From Cyathus striatus (lineage: Eukaryota; Basidiomycota; Agaricomycetes; Agaricales; Nidulariaceae), in the NCBI GenBank assembly GCA_025738555.1, contig JAOVFP010000003.1, positions 1,488,001 through 1,552,000 of the forward strand: a DNA stretch of 64,000 nucleotides, in the 5' to 3' direction. Numbering within the stretch: the stretch's first letter is position 1; each line of letters begins with the position of its first letter. Positions 24,191 through 36,540 of the stretch are shown piece by piece. The notes beneath the pieces were generated by a model. The model worked only from the letters and a program-made list of their open reading frames with translations, did not search any database and was not told the DNA's origin. The translations under genes were made by a program, and so were the position numbers.

Positions 24191-27079
24191 TCAACCTATT
24201 TATACAGTGCAATTGATAGACTGTACAGAAAGAAACTATATGTGTAAAAAGAGTCTTCATGAATAGTAAATATTCATTGGGCCGCTTGAGTCACACATAA
24301 ATTCAATAATCCTGGAACCCATAGAATTAACTTTCCATACCTTCAATGTATTTGTTCAAGTGTACCCATGTTCCTATATAAATGTGGTGAAAAGAACAAC
24401 AGCAGAATAAAAATAAGCATATCATCTGCCACCTCCTACTTGAATCTTCAGGTAAGGTGTTGAAACATGAGAAAACAAGAGGCAATTGTGTGCAGGCATT
24501 CATACAGATCATTGTGAGTGGGTAGGAATAATACAGCCTAACTACCAGGGGCACCTTTGGGTTGGTGGTGAGATTTTGAATGAATGTAAAGGGGGAGAGA
24601 GTAAGTACTATAAAAACAATGATGTGAGACAAGAAATAACTCACTAAACACAATGTGTCTCACTGCCAATTTAACTTCTACAATCACTGCTTCCAACATA
24701 CTTTTCAATGAGCTCTGCACTCAACAATGACTGAGCAGTAGTGAGCTTGTGGGTTGGAGTACTCTAGGTGAATGCTTGGTAATAATGGACTAGTAAGTTA
24801 TTAGGCTCAAGATTCGGACATACCTGGTATTAACTTTGATGCAGTCCAGTGCATCACAGTGTGCACATTGTGCCCAAGGGGATCAAAATGTGGTTAAGCA
24901 ACCATGGCCTATACTGGCTATGTTTTTGTGCAATGGAATCTCCAGAAGTGTTACATCTGTGTCTGGAATCCACTATTCCGCACTTCCACACTATCCCACA
25001 CTTCAGCATTGGCCGCATTTCTGACCAATTGTTGGATACGTCGTCATGATTTATCACTTACTTACTCATGCTCATCCACTATGTCACTATTTCATATTAC
25101 TCCTCTATTACTACTCCTATCTGTTTCACTATATCGAATACAGCCTTCCTTCCATTCTTCAGCCACTACTCCACTATGGTGGCTGACTCCATGTTTACCT
25201 ATCCCTAGTTATACCCTTATACTTCGCTCAAAGTAAAATACTCCATACTTTACTTAGTATTTAAGATCTAGTTTTTGTACAGTAACTTTAGTTTTCATAT
25301 CGACTATGATTACAAATATACCACTATACTCCGTCTTCTTGTCTCTAAGGTTTCATCCTTAGTTCTGGTCTCTATTCTGACCTTTCCGCATTTTGCACTT
25401 GACCTTGCTCCTACCTTGAGCTTGTTCCTACCTTGACTTTGAAATACAAACCACCAAGAATCACAAGGGGCGCAGCACATAAGCTGAAGCCAAGGTTTCC
25501 TTCCGCACTTTTTGAGTTCTCCGCTTCCAACCTCGAGCTTATGTAATACTATGAGTAGCTCCCTCTGCACTAAACCCAGCGCCTCCCTATTATTCCTCCG
25601 AGTGGTACGGTATGTAACAAGAAGGAGAGCTATGAAAGGCACATATTACACATGCAAGAAGCAGATCTGTTTTCATGTTCTGTTATCAACAACCAAGCAA
25701 GTGCAATTACTTCTGTGCATAAAATAATTATAATAGAGTATAAGCTTACCTTTAATTTGGATATAGTCAATTTAACAAAAATATATCACACAGCAACTCT
25801 ACAGCCAGATTACTTGAATCTACTACCAGCTCAAAGTGAGTTTCATAATTGTTAACAAATGTGTGTGATATACTCACATCTATATACTTGAATAGAAATT
25901 GGAAAGTCTGAAATGGAGCAAATACTTGCTCAATTTTGTCTCTTTAGAGGGCCTATTAAAGGAAACTCACTGCAGTGCATGGAGGGGTATTGCAGGGAAT
26001 ATTATATATCCCGATTTTTTGAACAGCATCAACAAAGTTCCTGCAATATAAATGTTTCATCTGGACCATGGATTTCAATGGGTAAGCATAAAAGAGGTGA
26101 GATTAGTTGTGTATAATCTCAACCATGCTTACCTTAGTTTGATAGCATGTTCTGAGCATAATCCTATGAAGGTACCAAAATTGCAACCTCAAATAACTTC
26201 TCCTGCTGCTACTCACATAGTAAAGTGAGGGAGAAAAGGGGGAAATGCAAAGTTAGCACTACAGGTGATATTTTGTCTGACTTTGAGTGGGGACTCCTGA
26301 AGGACTTGAATGAAGGCAGAGGAGTATCTTCTGATGCAGATGGATTTCTTGAAATCTGTGCATCTTGTGACAGGTACTTCCTTGCAGATTCACTGAATCT
26401 TCACCAATTAGAATGTGGCAATAATTAATGGTGTGCATGCACAGTTGAGCTTAGTTATAAACATGGGTAGAGATACATAACTGAGAATGAATTGCAATGA
26501 AGAACTGCTTGGTACATGCCTGTATCATATACATAACTGAAACATGACCATGTTTGGCTACAAGCTAATGGGTAAACAAGTATGTACACTGAGTGGTTTC
26601 GAGCTGACTTGTAATGACTCTTTCATGGCATGTCCCAATACCTTTTATGGTACAGACCTGATTATCTAGATATACCAACATACACAAGACTGACCCATAT
26701 CAACATTTATGTTCTCCATGACCTTGTGCTAAACTATTAAGATATGTGAGTGTGAGTGTGAATGAGTATTTCTTTTTCTGTTAAAGCTCATATGCTGTCT
26801 TATGCATAAAGTAGGATAACTCTTAAAATGAGAGTGTAGATGTAGTATTAGCACAGTGTGTATGAAGTATATTTCTTTCACACTCACTGCCAGTGTTCAT
26901 GCTCATTTTTATAATATTTTATCTGATAAGTAGACATAGTGAACATGATCTGAAATTCTTGTTATATGTCAACATAAACATCTACAAGCTCAATAACATT
27001 ATTGTATATATTTGATTTATATGTAGTTTAGCTTGAAAATAGGGAGAACATGATGCTCACTCTGTGTAGTACCAAAATA
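24191..27079. other. No complete gene; repeat debris and a zinc-finger-like frame
   Basis: 24960-25560 is pyrimidine-rich and LTR-like. It contains GGGGCGCAGCACATAAGCTG at 25468-25487, resembling GGTGGCACAGCACATATGCTG in the solo LTR at 42689-43462. A short plus frame at 26225-26428 ends in CASCDRYF followed by LHQLECG, a possible Cys2-His-Cys finger, with no other recognisable domain. Nothing else supports a gene. Confidence 0.35.
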
Positions 27080-27086
27080 ATAAACT

Positions 27087-27595
27087 TCATTTAGCCATAG
27101 AGACCAGCAATGAGTGTTTAAATTTAGTGCACATACAATATACTTGCACTTGTCTTACTAGTGTGCAATGTGTCAAATGTACAACCAATGAATACAGCTG
27201 CAGGACTGAGTTGGAACTGAGGGTTGAAAGCTGCTTGACAGTCTCATTAGCAGCAGAGGATGAAGTGGAAGCAATGGTAATGTCATCAATATAAACAGGC
27301 ATGATGATTTGATATCACCTTTGGAGAATATGTATACTGAGTGATCAGCATGTGTTCTAGTAAAGCCCATTGAAGTAAGGGCATCTTGAAGCTTCTTTCT
27401 CCATTTCCTGGCAGCCTGTTTAAGTCCATAGAGGGACTTCTTGAGTTTGCAAACATGGTTTGGACCACCTTGATGAAATCCTTCAGGCTGGAGCATGTAG
27501 ATCTCCTATTCCAAGTCACCATATGTGAAAGCAGAAGATATGTCCACAGAGCACATAGTCATATCCTTGAGTGCACAAAGTGTAGCTACTAGCCT
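27087..27595 (-). pseudogene. Copia reverse transcriptase fragment
   Basis: On the minus strand: LVATLCALKDMTMCSVDISS, then MLQPEGFHQGGP, KKSLYGLKQAARKW, MGFTRTHADHSVY and, one frame over, VYIDDITIA. QPEGF, LYGLKQ and YxDD are the standard Copia reverse-transcriptase blocks; here the active-site motif reads YIDD. Frameshifts and an in-frame stop make it inactive. It breaks upstream at 27596, exactly at the 3.6 kb insert, and resumes at 31255 with YTEIFAPTFRPASL. Confidence 0.8.
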
Positions 27596-28189
27596 AAGTG
27601 ATCATAATTGTCAGCCAAATTATTCACAAATTAGCCTGAAAATATGAGTGCTGGCAATCATATTTTCCAGGCAAAATTGAGTGCTTTTTTTATAAGGCAT
27701 ATTGAGTGAATGTAATGTAATGGTGATCATTGGCACTCATTTAGTTATTATACTTAATTATTGGGCTGCAATATTATTGAATATGAGGGCACTCAAAAGT
27801 GATCATTTGGAGAATATTAGGTGGTAATCATTGGCACTCATTTTATTATTATACCTGATAACTAGGCTATTGTATTAGTTGAATATGGGGGCACTCAAAA
27901 GTGATCATTTCAGGAATATTATGAGGCAATCATTGGCACTCATTTATATATTACTTGTGATTACTAGGCTATTATATTACTATAATATGGAGGCACTCAA
28001 AAGTGATCATTTGAGAAATATTATGAGGCAATCATTGGCACTCATTTATGCATTACTTGTGATTACTAGGCTATTGTATTAGTTGAATATGGGGGCACTC
28101 AAAAGTGATCATTTTAAGAATATTAGATGGTGATCATTTGCACTCATTTCAATACTAACTATATTACTTTTAAAATGATATGGCACTCA

Positions 28190-28600
28190 AATGTATGCTC
28201 TTTGTGACAATTGTGACGCATATCACGCATTTCCTGCGCATTACATTTGTCACGCCTTCACATCCGTCACAATTGTCACATCATTCCCGCGCTCCACATA
28301 TTTCCCACACATTACATTTGTCATATCATTTCCATGCATCATATTTGTCACACTTTCATATGTGACACATTTCTCACACATTTCTCACGCATCTGGTACA
28401 TAACATATTTCCCACACTACATATATGTTATGTTTCCTGTGTGTCACACATTTGTCACACTTTAACATGTTGTTATGCTTTGGAAGTACATCATATGTTA
28501 CTTTTGTCACATTTTGTATGAGTGTCATGCATGTCACATGTGTCACATTTATGAGGAGTGTCATACATTTCAAGCACATCATGCTTGTGACATGTTGATG
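28190..28600 (+). repeat. TTTGTCACA / TTTCCCACACAT irregular array
   Basis: About 400 bp of diverged short repeats built on TTTGTCACA, TTTCCTGCGCAT and CACATTTCTCAC words. Similar arrays occur at 40330-40760 (same strand) and 45000-45440 (opposite strand), in each case just inside the repeat-built arms of the large elements. Overlapping open frames on both strands are compositional artefacts. Confidence 0.7.
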
Positions 28601-29862
28601 GGATTCCAACAGGTCTGTAATAAAAATGTTTCTATGCTTTTCACAATCAATGAATCAGAAAACCCTGAGCCCATTGCATAGTAATGTAAATCAGCCTCTT
28701 GCATTGATGATTCTGTGATGGCTGTCAGTCATTGATTCTGACCTTTTTGACAAATGGGGTCTAATGCTATAATACACCTAGCATACTTCTACCTACTGTA
28801 AAAACATTATTTCTATATTCTATGCGCTACTTACAAATGATACAATATATCTGGGTTGTAATTAGTAGCTAAGGTAGAGGTCCCGGACCGTTAGCTAGCG
28901 TGGGAACGATTCGCGCTAATAAGGGATATAACTAGCCTAAGTAGGAAAGCGTCTAAGAATAGAAACACCGAGGTCAGAGTTTATTCTCGACATTGGTGGG
29001 AAGTAATTACCAGTAAGGCCAGAGATCAAACTAAGCGCATGTCTATTCTAATAATAGGATATCAAAGCTATGTTATTGCATCATAGGAAAAGGCATGAGC
29101 ACTAGACCCACGGCAGTTGCTGCTATCTAACCACGCTGTACCAGTGCTGTGCATCAGCACGCCATAGGCGCCTAGCCTATGCCTGAGATCTGGCATTCCT
29201 GGCAGGCTTATTCAGCGGTTCCCATTCCACGTGTCAAAGTGCGCAGCATCACGCCTCCGTATGGAGTGTTCTTCCTGCAGGACGATTTATTGTCCTTCAC
29301 TATCTTCCCATATGGACACATTCTCATTCTTGGCGCTCATATGTTTGTGTATCTGTGATTTACTCCGGTCCATCCCAGACGCCGGTATCCAGTCTAAACG
29401 TCTACCTTACTGCTTAGCTAATGTGTAAATTACTGTATTTGTATCAACTATATAGTTTCTCTAGCCGTAGTTCTGTATGATATTTAATAGGTAGAGTAGA
29501 GTAGTATGAGGGCAGTCTCCTGTGCCCCGAGAAATACCATCTAGCATTGTGCTTTAGTATTTGTGTGAGCTTTGAGATTCTAAGTGCAATGTGAAGTGTG
29601 AAGTCATAAGCCTGTGTTAAGTCCAAGATTAAGGAACATGCATCAAAACGCACATCAAAGCGTTCGCTAAGTGTGCACTCCCTCTCGAACGTCGGTTTTC
29701 GACACCCTTTCTATTACTTTACTTTGCCTGGAAGCACCTTGCATCCAAGTCTTACCCACTGAGCACTTTCTTAGTGAGTGTACGTAGTGTGAGTTTTATT
29801 ATTAATATTTACATTTACACTATGTTGCGCTAAACTAGGTACTTTAGCTATTAATAACAATA

Positions 29863-30620
29863 CTGCACATGACTATGGAGAAATAATAGTAAGTTTTTTT
29901 AGGCAGGAGAGAAGAAAAGGCAAAGTAGCCTTTAGTGGATACTAAACTAAAGAATAGAAAAGTAAGTAAGTAATGGCTACTGCACAAGAAAATGTAGAGA
30001 AGTACAGGAGGTGGTTTTCATATGTATGAATGGATACTGATACTAAAAGAGCTATATCACATATGTCAGAGAAGTGAAACACATGTGACAGTGTAGAAGT
30101 GTCATGTAATCATATAGAGTAAGCATATATGTGACTCAATAATGTGTGTTGAAGATATAAGAATAATCAATGGTTGATACAAGAATCATGACCATCTAAT
30201 GACTGAGACATGTGAATTTGATGTGATGTGGAATCACATAGATTCACCATTCTTTCTTATTTGTGTAGTTCTCTGATAACCTCATTATCTCTCATATCTA
30301 TCAAACCATTATAGTTTTTACTTTGTCATTTCATCACGTCTCTAGACCTGATTATAAAACATCTCATACCATCCCATTCTCAAATATCTCATGCTCTGTC
30401 AATAGTGCTAAGATTCTGACTACATATGCACACTACATCTTTCATTATAGTTTCTTATTACCACCACAATTCCATAACTCTCTGATTGTCATTTTCCATA
30501 TTAAGTCTTCCAATTTTACAAGTAAACTTTGTTTCCTCTGCATTTACAATTTACTCTGTACCATTAGATACTTATTCCACTTCCATGACAATTTGAATAG
30601 TTGTAGAGATAGATAAATTG
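29863..30620 (+). repeat. Interior module R1, copy 1
   Basis: This module matches 43710-40880 on the other strand. Shared stretches include GCACATGACTAT, AGAAAAGTAAGTAA, CATATAGAGTA, GTTGAAGATAT and a T/C-rich zone that translates to related peptides in both copies. Homology resumes before the segment 28857-29862, at about 28700-28780. The second copy is interrupted by a solo LTR and a foldback array. Its presence inside both large repeat-ended elements suggests it is a true interior part of that family. No coding function is evident. Confidence 0.55.
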
Positions 30621-31254
30621 CATATGATTGAAAAGTGTGATATTTGCTAAAAGTTGCAATGTGCATAAAAAACAAATGATGCATCTCAATAACATGATAA
30701 ATATGCTGCACCTTAGATATGTTTTTCTCATGCAAAGCATGACAAATGCACTAAAGCATGACAAACACATTAAAGCGTGACAAACATAATCACAAGTAAT
30801 ATATAAATGAGTGCCAATGATTGCCTCATAATATTCCTGAAATGATCACTTTTGAGTGCCCCCATATTCAACTAATACAATAGCCTAGTTATCAGGTATA
30901 ATAATAAAATGAGTGCCAATGATTACCACCTAATATTCTCCAAATGATCACTTTGAGTGCCCTTATATTCAATAATATTACAGCCCAATAATGAGGTATA
31001 ATAACTAAATGAGTGCCAATGATTACCACCTAATATTCTTCAAATGATCACTTTTGAGTGCCCTCATATTCAATAATATTGCAGCCCAATAATTAAGTAT
31101 AATAACTAAATGAGTGCCAATGATCACCATTACATTACATTCACTTAATATGCCTTATAAAAAAAGCACTCAATTTTGCCTGGAAAATATGATTGCCAGC
31201 ACTCATATTTTCAGGCTAATTTGTGAATAATTTGGCTGACACCACTCAAGTGAT

Positions 31255-32519
31255 GCAGGTCTAAAGGTTGGAGCAAATATCTCTGTATAATCATATCCAG
31301 GATGTTGTGAATAGCCCTTTGCAACAACTCAAGACCTATATCACTCTACAGTACCAGTAGAAGTTGGCTTGATCTTTAAAACCCATCTGGAACCTATAGC
31401 TTTCTTTCCTGGAAGCAACTTCACAATATCCCAAGTCCTATTTTGCATTAATGACATAATTTTATCATTGCAGGCTTCCTGCCATAGTTGTGCATCAGGG
31501 GCTTTCATGGCAAGCTTATAACTCTTTGGATCAAGTCCAGTAGATGCAGCACCAGTGAACTGTACCTCCTGATAACCACCAAGATCATTTTCACTTAGAT
31601 CATCTTCCTCCTTAATGTGAAGTGGTTCCTGTATGTCTTCATCAGGATCATCAGGAAGAGGAGCAGGAGATGATGGTATTCTGACTTTCCACCACTGTCC
31701 AGAAGGTCTAATCTCCCTTCTAGGGCACCTTAAAGCAAGGGGTGGAGTAGCTGGAAGTGGTTGTGGTGGATTAGGGAGTGGAGATGTTTGAGATGTGGGA
31801 GTTGGAGTGTGCTTAACAGAATGAGTGGGTGATGATGCTAGACTGTTAGGAGGAGGTGGGGTTGGCAGCATTGGAATGATTGAAGCAGATGGTAAGTCTG
31901 ACAATTGAAGAAGGTCAACAATAGAGTCTGAACTAGGACTTGAAGGTGAAGTAGGTGTAGGTGGTACATCATTGGAAGAAAGAAGGTGTGTTGGAATGGG
32001 AGCAGTGGACTTTGAAAGACCAGGAAAGTATCTTTCATCAAATTCTGCTCTCTCAGAAATGAAGGTCTTCTTAGTAGTTGGATTGTAAAACTTCCAACCC
32101 TTGTAACCAGCAGGATAGCCAATGAATATGCATTTTTGCATATGTGACTGAAGTGATCTCCTCTTGTCTTTCTGCACACCACTTGCTATAGTTCTGTTAG
32201 CCCTTTCAGCAACACCATTCTGTTGAGGTCTCCCAGTGACTGTATGTCTTCTGATAATCCCACACTGATCTGTGAACTTGAGAAATGCATTGGACATGTA
32301 TTCCCCTCCCTTGTTATTCTGAAGAGCCTTAATTTTCAGGCCAAGTTGATTCTCCACCATGGAGTTGTAAGATTTGAATGCCTCAAAAGCATCACTCTTC
32401 TTCTTCAGGAATCCCATGCATCTATATCTGGTGAAGTCATCAATAAATGTGATCCAGTATCTGTAGTCTGAAGGAGTCTGAGTGGGAAGTGGACCATGAA
32501 GATCAGAGTGAACAAGCTC
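31255..32519 (-). pseudogene. Copia integrase core and start of reverse transcriptase
   Basis: The minus frame gives LELVHSDLHGPLPTQTPSDY, WITFIDDFTRY, ALQNNKGGEYMSNAFLKF and RPQQNGVAERANRT, the integrase core. It continues through a Pro/Ser-rich linker to LWQEACNDKIMSLMQNRTWD and GSRWVLKIK, the start of reverse transcriptase. The central Asp of the catalytic triad is Asn in QNNKGGEY, so the integrase would be inactive. Towards 31341 the frame shifts, but YTEIFAPTF can be followed to the insertion point. Confidence 0.85.
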
Positions 32520-33572
32520 CAGTAATTTACACTCCCCCAAGAGGTCTGTACAGATCTGTATGGATCTGCACAGATCTGTACAGAATCCAAACAGAATCCA
32601 AAAATTCCATATGTATCTGTACAGACCTGTACAGACCTGTATAGATACCATACAGAATTTATATAGTGGCTATTATTATTATTAGAGGTGATTATTCTAT
32701 ACAGAATCTGTAAGATCTATTTAATACCTTAATTTTCCTGTTTCAAATCACAATGAATACTATTAAAACTGTTAATTCATAATCTCATCTCATCCCTACC
32801 ATCACCTTGTCTCCATTGCTGTCTTGTCACAGGTGCCAAGTGTAATGCTTTGTGAAAAGTGTGACACTACATGAAAATCTGTGATACACTCAATGCATAG
32901 TGTCATGCTTAATGTATAGTATCACACTTAATACTTAGTGTCACATTTAACATATAGTGTCACTCTCAACACTTAGTGTTACACTCAGTGCATAGTCTCA
33001 CACTCAATGCATAGTGTCACACTTAACATATAGTGTCACATTTAATGTATAGTGTTACACTTAATGCGTAGTGTCATGCTTAATGCATAGTGTCACACTT
33101 AATGTATAGTATCACACTCAATGCATAGTGTCACATTTAACATATAGTTTAATGCATAGTGTCATGCTTAACATATAGTGTCACATTTAATGTATAGTGT
33201 CACACTCAACACCTAGTGTCACGCTTAATGCATAGTGTCACACTTAATGCATAGTATCACATTTAACATATAGTGTCACACTCAACACCTAGTGTCACAC
33301 TTGATGCATAGTGTCACGCTTGATGCATAGTGTCACACACAAGGAAATAAGTATAATAAGATTCTGTACAGAATTTTCAGATCTGTAATGCGGAATTCCA
33401 AGGAATTCTGTGTAATCTATACAGAATTTTCAGAATCTGTGTGGAATCTGCAGACCCAAAAAAACCTCTGCCAAAATGAAAAAAATCTGTGCAGATTCCA
33501 CACATATTCCGAAAATTCTGTATGGATTCTGCATGGATCCATACAGAACACATGGCTAAGTGTAAAGAGCTC
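32520..33572. mobile_element. Non-autonomous element carrying a minisatellite
   Basis: A 1,053-bp insert that splits the Copia frame between THTSAPLEL and VHSDLHGP. Ends share TTTACACT in inverted orientation (CAGTAATTTACACTCCCCC and GAGCTCTTTACACTTAGCC). Flanks are ACAAGCTC (32512-32519) and ACAAGTTC (33573-33580), an 8-bp duplication with one mismatch that suits a hAT-like element. Both arms are rich in CTGTACAG/TCTGTATGGAT words; the centre is a minisatellite. No coding frame belongs to it. Confidence 0.7.
32870..33345 (+). repeat. Minisatellite, ~19-20 bp unit
   Basis: About two dozen diverged copies of a unit close to TAGTGTCACACTTAATGCA. Variants include ACATTTAACATA, CACTCAACACT and GTATCAC. 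The run fills the middle of the non-autonomous element at 32520-33572. Unit length varies by one or two bases. Confidence 0.85.
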
Positions 33573-34219
33573 ACAAGTTCCAATGGTGCAGAAGTGTGAG
33601 ATTGGGAAGGAGGAAATGGATTGGAGTGCATTTTGCCAGCTAGACAAGGTTCACATATAGGATCAGATCTCTCCTTAGAATTAATAACAATTCCTGTTGC
33701 CAAATTCTTAGAAATTAACTTATGAATATCTGCATAGTTGTGGTGAGCCAAATGACAATGCCAGAGTTGTAGGTCCATGGGGCATGTAGATGCCAGATTG
33801 GTAACTTCAGGAAATAAATCAACAGCCTGAGTCTCTCCATACAAGTATGCATTATAATTGGAATTTACAGTTGCAGAGAATATAATGTGGCCATTTTTGC
33901 TGAAGTCAACATACTCTGTGGCAGCTGAAAGCACCAAGCTCTTGCATTTGGTAAGATAAAGGCATGATAGAAGATTATTCCTAAGATCAGGAACATGCAG
34001 CACTCTGGTGAACTCTATAGATGCTGAAGGCTTCCCTCTGACAATGGGGTGGAATATGACATTTCCATTAGTCAATTTGATAGGAATAGATATAGGGGTG
34101 TAATTCCTTATCCAATGACAATGAGGAGTCATATGAGCAGAGGCACCAGTATCAGCATTCCAGACAAAGTCTGCATCCATCTGAAGTGGATAAGAAGATG
34201 TAACACTACAAGATAGCAT
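33573..34219 (-). pseudogene. Copia protease and GAG-pre-integrase region
   Basis: The frame contains FVWNADTGASAHMT, a retroviral-type aspartic protease motif (DTGA), then TRVLHVPDLRNNLLS and the GAG-pre-integrase block LWHCHLAHHNYADIHKLISK followed by CEPCLAGKMHSNPFPPS. The Cys/His pattern of the zinc-binding pre-integrase (H..H..C..C) is present. The frame runs into unrelated sequence at the insertion point, 33572. The gag region further upstream (beyond 34219) is not recognisable except for a short NLHQLYSYV-like trace. Confidence 0.85.
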
Positions 34220-34260
34220 GTGCAGAATCTGGATTTACAACATAGCTGTAAAGTTGATGA

Positions 34261-35299
34261 AGGTTAGTGACTCTGGTGAACAAGCTCTGACACCAATCAT
34301 AGGTGTCCTACTAATTGAAGGTGAAGCCACAAGCCTAGTACATATATTGATCTCACACCACTGAGTCTGAAAGCACCTAAAAGCATTAAAGGGTCCAGTA
34401 ACTTTGGTTTATGTGGTATTCCCCTTGACTTGCACTGTACACAAAACAGTTGGCTAGAGTAAGCAGCTTCTCATTAGATCAACTGATATAAATGTCTAGA
34501 ATGACAAACAATCGCCAGCATAAATGGCATGCCATTGACCCTCTAATGCAAAGATCCCTAAGCTAGTGGAGAGCACTTAGATTGAGGTTCATAAGGGAGT
34601 TAGGAAGAAGAAGGGAGAGTGCAGAGAGAAGACATTGGCTAGTCATGGTTTGGAAGGTGTGGTTGGCCATTGAGGTCATAGTCATTTATTCTACCCACAG
34701 TATCAGTTCTTCCATTCCACCATACCATAAAAATGGTTTAAGAACCAAAAATTATACAGCCACCCACCACCCCTCAAGGCCTCAAACATATTGAATCACT
34801 TGTATTTTTAATAAGACAAATTTGGATGATATTATGATAGGCCACACTCATGGCATCTGAGTTAAAGTAGACCCTTGATGTATTTAATTTCGAGCACAAT
34901 ACCTTCAGATATCACTATATTACAGTGTTTCAGAGGGCTGCCTTCTGAGCAATTCACAAAAGTAGCAGGGGAGGCATCACACACTGTGACACCTCTTGGA
35001 TATGTCCACTAATCAATAGCTTGTTTATCACATGACCTTGTGAACAGCATCAGGGTTCCATCACATTGATTGTGCATTGATTGATTTCAATATATCTGAA
35101 TGCACTCCTTGTGCACTGCCAACACATTGCACCAGCACTTTAGTAGTTATAAAATTATAGTACTCAAGTTGCACTCAACAGCCAGTAGATATAGTTAGAA
35201 TTAGATTCAATTGATGAGGGACAACTTTGGTTCTTGAATTGATATAAAATGGATGGAACATATGTCAACTTGCTGTTTCTATTACTTATAATATCTACC
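34261..35299. other. No gene recognised
   Basis: Short frames only. The first part may be decayed Copia gag. No LTR could be fixed. Confidence 0.4.
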
Positions 35300-36035
35300 T
35301 AGGACAAAAGTGCTTTATTATTGATAATGTTCCTAATAATCTAAAGCCCACAGCAAGTTTAAAAGGGACTGCAATCATTGAATGTCAAGTTTGTGGTCAT
35401 GAAATGTGTCAGCATGTGGGTCAACATGTTCTTGCAAAATTTAGAGGGAGAGAAAACAGAACTTGCAATTGAGGTGTGTTTTGCTCACTAGGGTATGTGG
35501 AATTTATATCTAACATATACATATATTAGATTAATGTTGAGCCATGTGGATTCTGTGGTAAAGAGGAGAAGTATCTAACAAGTTTAATCAATAAAAAGAA
35601 AGGAGGATTAGCCATAGTATCCACTTGTCAGTATCAACATTCAGAAATGAAGTACAAAGCTGCTTCTACCTTCAAGCCTTTGGTAAATCCATGTACAATA
35701 CAGTTAATTATCTACTTATTTATCATTCAAAAGAAGTACAACTAGGGAAGCATATGAGCAGAAATCCCTGGGAAAATAATGGTGGATATGTTTATCTCAA
35801 AGGATGAAGAGAGCATAATGGGTATATCACATGAACTGACTATTTTTTATAGAAATAAAAATGGGTTACTGAATAGTGATGATATCACAACTGTTAAACA
35901 GAATTTGAAACAAGGGACAGACAAGAAAAGGGAAAGATCTCAAGACTCAAACATTATATTCAGTGAAAGTTCTACCAAAAGGAAAGAAGCAGAAGAGTTA
36001 AATATGCTTGTAATAAATATATGTAAAGTAATATA
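35300..36035 (+). pseudogene. C-terminal zinc-finger relic of a second P-like transposase
   Basis: Plus strand: IIECQVCGHEMCQHVGQHVL, then after a stop and a probable intron VEPCGFCGKEEKYLTSLI, STCQYQHSEMKYKAA and VNPCTIQ, then FISKDEESIMGIS. The order and spacing follow the end of the intact transposase at 4081-4600: CNIC..HMGKH, YPCGFCGQ, the KHAYPL stretch, KPCTNVP and NWEQILAGDEM. Sequence identity is low, so this is a different lineage of the same family, not a decayed copy of the 5.2 kb element. The RNase H-like core is absent or unrecognisable upstream. Confidence 0.55.
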
Positions 36036-36540
36036 GATCCAATTAATTATTTTAAGTGTTACAGTTGTTTTGTTGTGATGTGCAGAGAGAGTGAATGAAA
36101 TGTGCATTCCAAGCATGTTGTGTGCTATCAGTGGCTGGAATGTGTCACATGACTAATGAGCTACTGGCTAGTGGTAATACTATAGTTCCCCCATAGTTTA
36201 GACCACCAGTCAATTAGGCTTGTATGATTTCTATACTTTCCCATGCTCAGATTTCTTTCACACTTAATATACAAACTCTTAGGTATCCTATAATCCATCT
36301 GTTGTCATTTTTTCATAGAAATATGTCAAGATTGAAAAGTTGAAAATTAAAGGGGATGTCACACTTGTCATGTACTGGAACAGCAGACTTTGATTCATGA
36401 TATCATGTGATCAGTGTTCCATGTTGCATCCTCATGTCATGTTCCATTGTGTACTCACTCAACCACATCCTCCCTCAATGTGCTACCCCCATCCTTCCTG
36501 CCTCTCTACCTTGCTTTTTTTATCTTACCTCACCAGCTGA
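36036..36540. other. No gene recognised
   Basis: AT-rich leader in front of the pogo-type relic. No terminal repeat identified. Confidence 0.35.

Larger units (their letters stand above)
27603..31247. mobile_element. Large element with repeat-built inverted ends
   Basis: A 3.6 kb insertion in the Copia reverse transcriptase. A 7-bp duplication AAGTGAT sits at 27596-27602 and 31248-31254. Ends share TGTCAGCC followed by AAATTATTCACAAATTAGCC in inverted orientation, and each arm contains several copies of a unit with GTGATCATT and CATTGGCACTCATTTA (27720-28170; 30800-31130). The interior has a TTTGTCAC-rich array (28190-28600) and a module shared in inverted orientation with 40.9-43.8 kb. No intact open frame was found. 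A Mutator-like or foldback type is possible from the 7-9 bp duplication and long compound ends, but this is inference. Confidence 0.7.
27080..34260 (-). mobile_element. Ty1/Copia-type retrotransposon, broken and nested
   Basis: Protease/GAG-pre-integrase (33573-34219), integrase core plus the start of reverse transcriptase (31255-32519), and central reverse transcriptase (27087-27595) lie in the right order on the minus strand. They are separated by two later insertions, 32520-33572 and 27603-31247. Removing those inserts rejoins the coding text at each point. RNase H and both LTRs were not found, so the element is incomplete as well as interrupted. Confidence 0.8.

Noticed and set aside
28191..28465. 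Overlapping His/Cys/Ile-rich frames that look like a finger protein
   Set aside because: All are translations of the TTTGTCACA array and have counterparts in the other arrays.
28190..28600. Possible CRISPR-like array
   Set aside because: Repeat words vary in sequence and spacing with no unique spacers, and the genome is eukaryotic.
28857..29858. Possible solo LTR or TIR element (ends TGTAATTAGTAGC / GCTATTAATAACA)
   Set aside because: The ends match imperfectly and the flanks (TGGGT / ATACT) give no target duplication, so it is noted only as an insertion relative to module R1 copy 2.
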